Part shown: piece after piece, positions 7,914 to 14,789 of the stretch
Position numbering within the stretch: position 1 is the stretch's first letter
Layout of the letters: each line of letters opens with the position of its first letter
Origin: Devosia indica
GTDB lineage: Bacteria > Pseudomonadota > Alphaproteobacteria > Rhizobiales > Devosiaceae
Reading direction: 5' to 3'
Length of the DNA: 64,000 nucleotides
NCBI RefSeq assembly: GCF_003056405.1
Contig: NZ_PYVZ01000001.1
Span: 1 to 64,000 of the forward strand
The notes under the pieces: generated by a model
The model's database searches: none
Told to the model about the DNA's origin: nothing
Seen by the model: the letters and a program-made list of their open reading frames with translations, nothing else
Translations under genes and position numbers: made by a program

Positions 7914-9113
7914 TCAGCCCGCCGCTGCCGTGGCGGCGGTTTCGGCCTCAATGGCGTCGAAAGCAGCACCAATCCGGCTCATGGCGTCCTCGATATCGGC
8001 CTCGGTAACGATGAGCGGCGGCAAGAGCCGCAACACATTGTCGCCTGCGCCGATAGCCAGGAGCTGATGGTCGTCACGCAGGCGCGCCACGAAATCGCGC
8101 ACCGGCGGCGCAATCTTGATGCCAGCAAGCAGGCCCTTGCCGCGCAGTTCGAGCACGTAGTCGGGATATTTCTGCGCGAGCTGCTGCAAATGCCAGGCCA
8201 AGCGCTGGCCCATCTGCGCGACGTGATCCATGAAACCGGGCGCCTGGATGCGGTCAAGCACAGCATTGCCTATGGCGCAGCCCAGCGGGTTGCCGCCATA
8301 GGTGGAACCATGTGTGCCCGGCACCATGGAAGCGGAAGCCGCCTCAGTGGCGAGGCATGCGCCCAATGGGAAACCGCCGCCAATGGCCTTGGCCACGGCC
8401 ACGATGTCGGGTGTGATGCCGGCCCATTCGAAGGCAAAAAACCGGCCGGTCCGGCCGAAACCGCACTGCACCTCATCGAAAATGAGCAGCAGGCCATGCT
8501 CGTCACAGATCTGGCGCAAGCCTTGCAGGAACTCGCTGCTCATGGCTGTGACGCCGCCCTCACCCTGCACCGGCTCGATCAGGATAGCGCAGGTCTGCGG
8601 GCCAACCAGCGCCTTGACGGCCTCGAGATCGCCGGGTGCGGCGTGTTTGAAGCCGGGCATTGGCGGGCCGAAGCCTTCGAGATAGCTGGGATTGCCGCCG
8701 GCGGCGATGGTGCCCAGGGTCCGGCCATGGAACGAGCCGGTAAAGGCAATCACTTCGTAACGATCAGGCTCGCCCTTGGAATAGAAGTAGTGCCGGGCCG
8801 TCTTGATGGCGCATTCGAGCGCCTCGGCGCCAGAATTGGTGAAAAAGACCTTGTCGGCAAATGTGCTGTCGACCAGCCTCTGGCCCAGCCGTTCCTGCTC
8901 GGGAATGGTGAACACATTGGAGGTGTGCCAAACCTTGTCGGCCGCAGCCTTGAGCGCGGCCACCAGATGGGGATCAGCATGGCCCAGGGCGTTGACGGCG
9001 ATGCCGGAATGGAAGTCGAGAAATTCCCGGCCGTGCTGGTCGTACAGGCGCATGCCCTCGCCCCGCTCGAAGGCGAGATCGGACCGGGCATAGGTGCCGT
9101 AGAGCGCAGACAT
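7914..9113 (-). CDS. argD: Acetylornithine aminotransferase
   Basis: A 399-residue class III PLP aminotransferase for acetylornithine in arginine synthesis, possibly also succinyldiaminopimelate. Visible are FTNSGAEALECAIK, the SFHGRTLGT phosphate-binding segment, the IFDEVQCGFGRTG block with the PLP-ring Asp, and the Schiff-base Lys in AVAKAIGGG. The frame stays open upstream to 9203, but ATG 9113 is chosen because AAGGGAAATTCATC precedes it and MSALYGTYARSDLAFERGEG is the usual start of the family. argF follows. Confidence 0.93.
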   Translation of the reverse strand: MSALYGTYARSDLAFERGEGMRLYDQHGREFLDFHSGIAVNALGHADPHLVAALKAAADKVWHTSNVFTIPEQERLGQRLVDSTFADKVFFTNSGAEALECAIKTARHYFYSKGEPDRYEVIAFTGSFHGRTLGTIAAGGNPSYLEGFGPPMPGFKHAAPGDLEAVKALVGPQTCAILIEPVQGEGGVTAMSSEFLQGLRQICDEHGLLLIFDEVQCGFGRTGRFFAFEWAGITPDIVAVAKAIGGGFPLGACLATEAASASMVPGTHGSTYGGNPLGCAIGNAVLDRIQAPGFMDHVAQMGQRLAWHLQQLAQKYPDYVLELRGKGLLAGIKIAPPVRDFVARLRDDHQLLAIGAGDNVLRLLPPLIVTEADIEDAMSRIGAAFDAIEAETAATAAAG

Positions 9114-9269
9114 GATGAATTTCCCTTTTGGCTGAAGACTGGCTGGTGACAAGCGTGGCAAAGCTGCCACACAAACCAAAAACGCGCCCTCTCGGCCGCG
9201 CATCTGGGCCCGAGAATTAGGCGAAATGGAGCCACAAAGTCAATCTGCAACCCGCCAAGTGCCTGATTT

Positions 9270-9467
9270 GACTCAAGGATCGTTAGGGCAATTTTAACCA
9301 ATGAATAAACGGGGAAAATCGGGCCCGACTCTTGATCCTGATTCCGCCGATGGCGTAATCTCCATGGCGTTGGGGACACGATATCTCGTGTGGCGGACCC
9401 GCTCAACATACGAGCTGTAGAGTCGATATGGCAGCCAGCGCCACTCTGGCTGCACAATGAAGGATTC
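9270..9467. promoter_or_regulatory. Cluster of five GANTC (CcrM) sites in the gcrA upstream region
   Basis: The 385-base divergent gap between argD and gcrA has no gene. Five GANTC sequences fall within 198 bases: 9270-9274, 9327-9331, 9340-9344, 9420-9424 and 9463-9467; fewer than one is expected by chance for a four-specified-base motif in that length. GANTC is the target of the cell-cycle adenine methylase CcrM, and GcrA acts at methylated GANTC promoters. A palindrome with ACACGA/TCGTGT arms lies at 9376-9391. Inference: gcrA expression is methylation-sensitive and possibly autoregulated. Confidence 0.55.
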
Positions 9468-9498
9468 TGTTTTGACGATGGTTTCAGGAGCGCAACCG

Positions 9499-10038
9499 AT
9501 GGGCTGGACGGACGAGCGCGTCGAACTTTTGAAAAAGCTCTGGATGGAAGGCCTCAGTGCCAGCCAGATTGCCGCGGAGCTGGGCGAAGGGGTGACCCGC
9601 AATGCCGTGATCGGCAAGGTCCATCGCCTCAAGCTCTCGGCCCGGGCCAAGCCCACCAATACCGCGCCGCGGTCGCGTCCGGCAGCACGACCCTCGGCGC
9701 CGCGTCGACCCTCAACCAGTTCGTCGAGCACCAGCACGATGAGTGCCAAGCCCCGTGTGTCCATGTCCCGTCCACAGGTCATGGGGGCAACGGCACTAGC
9801 CGCCAGCCCGGAAATGGATACCGAGCTCTATGTGGCACCGGCCGCCGCTGAACTCTTCATTCCCGAGGACAAGCGTCTCAACCTGCTGCAGCTGAGCGAA
9901 AGCACCTGCAAGTGGCCGATCGGCGATCCGCTGACCAAAGATTTCTACTTCTGCGGCCAGCACAGCCTGGAAAGTGGTCCTTATTGCGAGTTCCATTCGC
10001 GCCGGGCCTATCACCAGCTCGACAAGAAAAAGCGCTGA
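9499..10038 (+). CDS. gcrA: Cell-cycle regulator GcrA
   Basis: A 179-residue GcrA. The N-terminal DNA-binding domain begins MGWTDERVELLKKLWMEGLS and continues with ASQIAAELG and TRNAVIGKVHRL; a proline/serine-rich linker follows; the C-terminal sigma-70-interacting domain carries the conserved CKWPIGDP, FCG and YCEFHSRRAY. GcrA recruits RNA polymerase to CcrM-methylated promoters in alphaproteobacteria. The frame opens at 9457, but ATG 9499 is preferred since AGGAG sits eight bases upstream and family members start with WTDERVE. A strong terminator follows. Confidence 0.95.
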   Translation: MGWTDERVELLKKLWMEGLSASQIAAELGEGVTRNAVIGKVHRLKLSARAKPTNTAPRSRPAARPSAPRRPSTSSSSTSTMSAKPRVSMSRPQVMGATALAASPEMDTELYVAPAAAELFIPEDKRLNLLQLSESTCKWPIGDPLTKDFYFCGQHSLESGPYCEFHSRRAYHQLDKKKR

Positions 10039-10060
10039 GGCGCTGACAGGCTTGTACAAG

Positions 10061-10084
10061 AAGGCGCCACGGGGCGCCTTTTTT
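10061..10084 (+). terminator. Rho-independent terminator after gcrA
   Basis: AAGGCGCC and GGCGCCTT form an eight-base stem with a four-base loop, followed directly by a T-run (TTTTTT overlapping the arm). It lies 22 bases after the gcrA stop. Confidence 0.85.
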
Positions 10085-10190
10085 GTGTGCCACTAATGAT
10101 GGACATGGTCGGTTCCCCGCTGAATTCTCACCGCCATAGCCTAGCATCTGTCCGCACCTGCGGGGACAAGATGGGCCGTGCAGCCGGGTA

Positions 10191-11483
10191 TCAGGGCAAC
10201 AGAACCTCGACGCGCAAACCCTCGCCGGGCTTGGAGCGGATACTCATCTGACCGCGATGACGCTGAATGATGTGCTTGACGATGGCCAGGCCCAGACCGG
10301 TACCCTTCTTTTTCCGGCTGGCTTCGGCGTCGATGCGGTAGAAGCGCTCTGTCATGCGCGGCACGTGTTCGGGCTCAACGCCGGGACCATGGTCGGTGAC
10401 GCTGACCAAATGCTTGAGGCCTGAGCGGTCGATGTCGATCAGTTCAACTTCGACCGTCTTGCCGTCGGCGCCGTATTTGATGGCGTTGTCGATCAGGTTC
10501 TCGAAAACTTCGTAGAGCTGCCCGCGATCCCCGGTGACGGTGACCGGCGCCTGGGGCACGGTCAGAATCACGTCGATCTGGGCGGCTTTGGCCTGGGTCT
10601 GCAGGCCCTCGCGCACTTCGCGCAACAAGGCCGTCAGATCCACCGAACCGGTCGGTCGCACATGCTGATGCATTTCAATGCGCGAGAGGCTGAGAAGATC
10701 ATCGATCAGCCGGCTCATGCGCTCGGCCTGCGTACGCATGATGCCAAGAAACTTTTCCCGCGCCGCCGCATCGCGGGCCGCGGGGCCGAGCAAAGTATCG
10801 ATAAAGCCGACCAGGGACGCAAGCGGGGTGCGCATCTCGTGGCTGGCATTGGCGATGAAATCGGTGCGCAAGGCGTCAACGCGCTTGAGTTCGGTCAGGC
10901 TCTGGAATGTAACCAGCAATTGCCGGTTTTCATCGGCAAACCAATCCCGGTCCGGGCGACGGATCGGCGCGACCACGACCCGGTCCCAGGTTTCCGAGGG
11001 CACAGTTTCATGCAGCTCGAAGCTGCGTGGTTCGCCGGTTCGCTGCGAGCCCTCTATGGCTGCAACCAGATCGGGATTGCGCATGACCAGGGTCATCACC
11101 CGGCCCAGTTGCAGGCTGGGATATTGCCGCGCTGCTGCGCCATTGCGATGCAACACGGCGCCACGGCCATCGAGCACCAGGCCCGGATCGCCCAGGGCCT
11201 CGACGAAGGCAGGCAGCATGTCCTGCTCGACAACGGGCTGGACCGGCGCAGGGGCCGGCACCTCAAGGGTGCGCGTGACTGTGACAACCGGCTGGGGCAG
11301 CATGGCGAGGAATCCGACCAGCACAAGATAGCCGATCAGGGCCAGATCGATGCGCAATCCGCCAAAGACCACAAAGGCAATGATCAAGCCCGCCAGACCG
11401 AGCAGCAGCGGCACCTGCCCGGCGAGGCGCACCAAGGCGTTGGCGGGCCTGCGTGTCAGATGTGTGGTTCTCAGGTCGTCCAT
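10191..11483 (-). CDS. phoR: Phosphate-regulon sensor histidine kinase PhoR
   Basis: About 430 residues: two N-terminal membrane helices (about 18-62), a PAS-like sensing segment, then DHp with FIANASHEMRTPLASLVGF (phospho-His) and a HATPase domain with NLIDNAIKYG, DHGPGV and GTGLGLAIVKH. The sequence and architecture are those of alphaproteobacterial PhoR, which senses phosphate limitation through the Pst system and phosphorylates PhoB. No phoB or pst gene is in view. The frame is open far upstream; ATG 11483 is chosen because it precedes the first membrane helix by a normal distance, but no good ribosome-binding site is seen, so the start is uncertain. It diverges from ppk2. Confidence 0.82.
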   Translation of the reverse strand: MDDLRTTHLTRRPANALVRLAGQVPLLLGLAGLIIAFVVFGGLRIDLALIGYLVLVGFLAMLPQPVVTVTRTLEVPAPAPVQPVVEQDMLPAFVEALGDPGLVLDGRGAVLHRNGAAARQYPSLQLGRVMTLVMRNPDLVAAIEGSQRTGEPRSFELHETVPSETWDRVVVAPIRRPDRDWFADENRQLLVTFQSLTELKRVDALRTDFIANASHEMRTPLASLVGFIDTLLGPAARDAAAREKFLGIMRTQAERMSRLIDDLLSLSRIEMHQHVRPTGSVDLTALLREVREGLQTQAKAAQIDVILTVPQAPVTVTGDRGQLYEVFENLIDNAIKYGADGKTVEVELIDIDRSGLKHLVSVTDHGPGVEPEHVPRMTERFYRIDAEASRKKKGTGLGLAIVKHIIQRHRGQMSIRSKPGEGLRVEVLLP

Positions 11484-11570
11484 GTCGGGAGGTCGAATCA
11501 ATGCAATGAGCCCGCCTCTTGCGCGGGAGCCGGGTTCATAGCACGGTCTATGTGACAACGGAGAGACAGC

Positions 11571-12425
11571 GTGACCGATCCCATTGACGGCTTTGATATC
11601 AACGACCCGGACCTGCCCAAATCCATCAAGAAGGCAGCCTTCGGATCGGGAGCCTACCCTTATGAGGACAAACTCGACAAAGACGATTATGACACGCAGT
11701 TCCACAAGCTGCAAAAGCAGTTGGTGCTGCACCAGGCGCATATGGCCAAGGCCGGTACGCGCACGATCATCGTCTTCGAGGGCCGGGACGCCGCCGGCAA
11801 GGGCGGGACGATCAAGCGGTTCCTGGAGAACCTCAACCCCCGCTACAATGTCATCGCGGCCCTGCCCAAGCCCAATGATCGGGAACGCACGCAATGGTAT
11901 TTCCAGCGCTATGTCGACTGGCTGCCGGCGGCCGGGGAAATGGTGCTGTTCGACCGCTCCTGGTACAACCGGGCGGTGGTCGAACCGGTGATGGGGTTCT
12001 GCACGCCGGAGGAAACGACGCGCTTTCTTGAAGAGGCGCCGGACTTTGAAAAGCAGTTGACCAGGGACGGTATCACGATCTTCAAGCTGTGGCTCTCCAT
12101 TGGCCGGGAAATGCAGTTGAAGCGTTTCCATGACCGGGCCCATGACCCGCTCAAGACCTGGAAGCTCTCACCGGTGGATCTTAAGGCCCTCACCAAGTGG
12201 GAGGATTACTCTGTCGCCCGGGACAGGATGTTGCGCGAAACCGACAGCGCGCATGCGCCATGGACGGTGATCCGGGCCAATGACAAGAAGCGCCTGAGGC
12301 TCAACGCCATCCGCACCGTGCTGCATGGCCTAGACTATGAGGGCAAGGACGAAAAGGAAATCGGCGAAATCGACCGCAAGCTGGTGCTGAGCGCCGAGGA
12401 ATTCCTGGAGTTGAAGGGGGAGTAA
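11571..12425 (+). CDS. ppk2: Polyphosphate kinase 2
   Basis: A 284-residue class I PPK2, which moves phosphate between polyphosphate and nucleoside diphosphates. Walker A is GRDAAGKGG (about residues 72-80), the second catalytic Asp is in FDRSWYNRA, and lid residues lie in the RAHDPLKTWK segment. The start is GTG 11571 with GGAGAG seven bases upstream. It diverges from phoR across only 87 bases, so both promoters share that gap; the pairing suggests phosphate-responsive expression, though I could not make out a convincing PHO box. Confidence 0.92.
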   Translation: MTDPIDGFDINDPDLPKSIKKAAFGSGAYPYEDKLDKDDYDTQFHKLQKQLVLHQAHMAKAGTRTIIVFEGRDAAGKGGTIKRFLENLNPRYNVIAALPKPNDRERTQWYFQRYVDWLPAAGEMVLFDRSWYNRAVVEPVMGFCTPEETTRFLEEAPDFEKQLTRDGITIFKLWLSIGREMQLKRFHDRAHDPLKTWKLSPVDLKALTKWEDYSVARDRMLRETDSAHAPWTVIRANDKKRLRLNAIRTVLHGLDYEGKDEKEIGEIDRKLVLSAEEFLELKGE

Positions 12426-12446
12426 TCTCCCCCTTCAAAAGGTCAA

Positions 12447-13697
12447 TCAGAACGCCCATTCGCCCTTGCGCATGACGGGCTCGGTGGAGCCGTCGGCGTG
12501 GACGCCGTCGATATCGACCTGGTCGGAGCCGATCATCCAGTCGATATGGATCAGGGACTTGTTGCCGCCCTGGGCGAAGATCTGGTCCGAGGTCAAATCC
12601 TTGCCGCCTTCGAAGCAATCGGCATAGCACTGGCCCATGGCGATGTGGCAGCTCGCGTTCTCGTCGTAGAGCGTGTTGTAGAACAGGATGCCCGAGGCCG
12701 AAATCGGCGAGGAGTGGGGCACCAAAGCCACTTCGCCCAGGCGCCGGGCGCCTTCATCGGTGTCGAGCACCTTGTTGAAGACATTCTCGCCCTTGGTGGC
12801 CTTGAGCTCGACCATGCGGCCTTCCTCGAACCGGGCCTGAATGTTCTCGATCAGCGTGCCATTGTGCGAGAGCGGCTTGGTGGCCGACACCGTGCCCTCA
12901 ACGCGCAGGCGATGGGGGGTGGTGAACACTTCCTCAGTGGGAATATTGGGGTTACAGGTGACCCCGTTCTTGGCTTCGGAGGCGCCGCCCTTCCAGCGAT
13001 GGCCATCGGCGAGACCGACGGTCAGGTCGGTGCCGGGGCCGGTATATTTGAGCGCGGAAAACTTCTTGCCATTGAGCCAGGTCCAGCGGGCCTGGAGATT
13101 GGCATTGTGCGCTTTCCAGGCGGCAATGGGATCGGGCTGATCGACCCGGCTTGCCTTGAAAATGGCGTCGGCCAATTTTGCGATGGCCACGTCCTCTGGA
13201 TCGTTGGGGAAGACCAGCTTGGCCCAGTTGGGCGTGGGGTAGGAAACAATGTTCCAGTTGATGTCAAAGCCGGTGATCAGCTCCAGCGCCGGACGATAGG
13301 CGGCCGAATTGGCGCGGTTGGCGCGACTGACCTTTTCGGGGTCTTCATTGGCCAGCATCATCGGGTTGTCGCCGGAGATGGCGAGGCGCGCCGCGTTGTT
13401 CTTGTAGGCCTCGGCCATGCCGGCATAGAGCCAGCCGGCGGCGCGGTCGAAACTGGCGTCCCTGGCGTGGCGGAAGCGGGACAGGGTCGCTTCCTCGTCG
13501 GAATAGATGGTGGTCACCAGACCCGCGCCGGCCTTGTAGGCATGTTCGGTGATGCGGCGCACCAGGGGCGCGGCGGTCATCGGGGCGGTGATGATCAGAT
13601 CCTGACCCTCGGCCAGTTGCAGGCCGACCTTGATGGCGACTTCGCCGAGCTTGTCGAGCTTGACCGGATCGATGGGGGACGTGCTGGAATTGCTCAC
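12447..13697 (-). CDS. M29-family aminopeptidase
   Basis: A 416-residue metallo-aminopeptidase of the M29 (thermophilic AmpS/AmpT) family, which releases N-terminal residues from peptides in the cytoplasm. The C-terminal metal and catalytic region is intact: EVALVPHSSPIS, LFYNTLYDENASCHIAMG and the H-x-D of LIHIDWMIG. Start GTG 13697 is chosen because AAGAAGG precedes it and the resulting length matches the family; the frame is open further upstream without homology. It is convergent with ppk2, 21 bases apart. Confidence 0.85.
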   Translation of the reverse strand: MSNSSTSPIDPVKLDKLGEVAIKVGLQLAEGQDLIITAPMTAAPLVRRITEHAYKAGAGLVTTIYSDEEATLSRFRHARDASFDRAAGWLYAGMAEAYKNNAARLAISGDNPMMLANEDPEKVSRANRANSAAYRPALELITGFDINWNIVSYPTPNWAKLVFPNDPEDVAIAKLADAIFKASRVDQPDPIAAWKAHNANLQARWTWLNGKKFSALKYTGPGTDLTVGLADGHRWKGGASEAKNGVTCNPNIPTEEVFTTPHRLRVEGTVSATKPLSHNGTLIENIQARFEEGRMVELKATKGENVFNKVLDTDEGARRLGEVALVPHSSPISASGILFYNTLYDENASCHIAMGQCYADCFEGGKDLTSDQIFAQGGNKSLIHIDWMIGSDQVDIDGVHADGSTEPVMRKGEWAF

Positions 13698-13856
13698 GGG
13701 GCTGATGCCTTCTTGCTCTTGAATCGATTGGCACGAGCCTATCGTCCCCTCGCGCGCCGCGCCACCCGGGAAAATTCGGCAAATTTGTTGATCCTGATCA
13801 AGCCGGCGACGCCGAGCGGGTGGGAAATGAAAGCCATCCGAATTTGGAGGTTTCCG

Positions 13857-13985
13857 ATGTCGACCAGCACCATTCTTGTTATTGCAGCCGTCCTTTGCAT
13901 CTTTGGTGTCTTTGCGCTGGCCGTGGCCTATGCCCAAATCCAGACCAAGGGCATGATCGCACCCGGAGCGCGCCAGATCGACTGA
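13857..13985 (+). CDS. Small single-pass membrane protein
   Basis: A 42-residue peptide starting MSTSTILVIAAVLCIFGVFA, so almost the whole N-terminal half is one membrane helix (about 6-26), followed by a short tail. The ribosome-binding site TTGGAGG lies six bases before ATG 13857, which is why I accept so short a gene. Similar tiny membrane proteins are common in Hyphomicrobiales; the function is unknown. Confidence 0.65.
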   Translation: MSTSTILVIAAVLCIFGVFALAVAYAQIQTKGMIAPGARQID

Positions 13986-14043
13986 GCGCGCGACGGCGCG
14001 CCGCCCGGCCCATTGGCGTCGCGGTTGTGAGAGCAGAGCGGAG

Positions 14044-14097
14044 TCCCGAGACGGCCTCAGTCTCGAAAATAATAATGAGACGAAAACCGTCTCGGGA
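14044..14097. repeat. Nested inverted repeat (hairpin within a hairpin)
   Basis: Outer arms TCCCGAGACGG (14044-14054) and CCGTCTCGGGA (14087-14097) are perfect 11-mers. Inside them a second perfect pair, GTCTC (14060-14064) and GAGAC (14077-14081), brackets the AT-rich loop GAAAATAATAAT. A short T-rich stretch (GGGTTTTCTCG) follows. It lies 59 bases after the small membrane protein gene and may end its transcript, or be a small structured RNA or protein-binding site. Confidence 0.6.
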
Positions 14098-14246
14098 TGC
14101 CGGGTTTTCTCGTTAGCGGGTAACTTGGCAAGGTCTATCCTGGGGACGACATCGCAATGTGCCGCCCATGAAACCAGGCTATCAACCGCCGACCCGCAGA
14201 CCGTGTGAGCACGCGACTGCCCCACGCCCGGCTGTCCCTCCTCGGC

Positions 14247-14310
14247 CATTCGCGCACAGCGCTTATGGCCTTCTTGCCTAAAACCTCCCCACTGGGGAGG
14301 TTTTGCCTGC
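14247..14310 (+). repeat. Dispersed two-hairpin element, copy 1
   Basis: Reading on the plus strand: CATTC, hairpin A (GCGC-ACA-GCGC, 14252-14262), the shared core TTATGGCCTTCTTGCCT, then hairpin B with perfect 11-base arms AAAACCTCCCC (14280-14290) and GGGGAGGTTTT (14294-14304) around ACT. Four further copies exist in this window (21.6, 37.3 and twice at 41.8 kb). The stems change sequence between copies but keep pairing. In this copy hairpin B ends in TTTT and could act as a terminator. The surrounding 14.1-14.57 kb has no gene that I can support. Confidence 0.7.
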
Positions 14311-14575
14311 GGCACAGCCCGAAGCTGGTCGCTGCAGGCCGCCCTGACGCGAGAGGAATGGGCGAGAGTATGGGGCAGGATTTGGGGCCGGAGATTACTT
14401 TGTAAATAGCCTGTCTCCTCAATGCGTTGAGAGCCCGAGACCCCGAAGCAGGACCGGCCGTCTGTTGCCGGCCTGCATCACCAAGGGCCCTGATCACATT
14501 TATGGCATTGGCAAGGGCGAACGGTTTGGCTACAAAACGTTCGCCGCTTCAATTTTGAACCTAGGGAGGCGTTGC

Positions 14576-14623
14576 ATGACAGCAGTGATGTACTCTCCCC
14601 TCGCGGGCAAGCGCCGAATTTAG
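14576..14623 (+). CDS. Putative 15-residue leader peptide
   Basis: ATG 14576 is preceded at seven bases by AGGGAGG (14563-14569), one of the strongest ribosome-binding sites in the window, and opens a 15-codon frame, MTAVMYSPLAGKRRI, ended by TAG. A terminator-like hairpin begins 14 bases after the stop and an ABC exporter gene follows at 14790. This layout is that of a translational leader controlling attenuation. The peptide ends in Lys-Arg-Arg, which fits the plus-X-plus pattern known to arrest ribosomes in the presence of macrolides; that parallel is only suggestive. Confidence 0.5.
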   Translation: MTAVMYSPLAGKRRI

Positions 14624-14636
14624 GTCCTTGCTCCCC

Positions 14637-14673
14637 GTGGTCCGCCCTTCCGGCCTGACCACACGCGGTTTTT
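14637..14673 (+). terminator. Terminator-like hairpin between leader peptide and ABC exporter
   Basis: GTGGTC (14637-14642) pairs with GACCAC (14657-14662), with a weaker inner CG-rich pairing, and a run of five T follows at 14669-14673. It lies between the 15-codon frame and the exporter gene, so it may be an attenuator. Confidence 0.45.
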
Positions 14674-14789
14674 CCGTCCTTTCCAGCAGTTGAGCCAGCC
14701 TTCGGGCGTCATCCGTTCAGGCCCAAACTGCGCTCTATTCTTCCCTTTTTGAGGAACCGGTTGCTGGAGAACGGCACCGGAGACAGCAA

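Noticed and set aside
12498-13856. 495-codon frame on the plus strand over the M29 aminopeptidase
   Set aside because: Antisense shadow of the peptidase. Only its last 42 codons, which have their own ribosome-binding site, are kept as a small membrane protein.
13986-14789. Possible further protein genes in the 800-base gap
   Set aside because: No frame longer than the 15-codon leader has both a start signal and protein-like composition; short frames across the hairpins look random.
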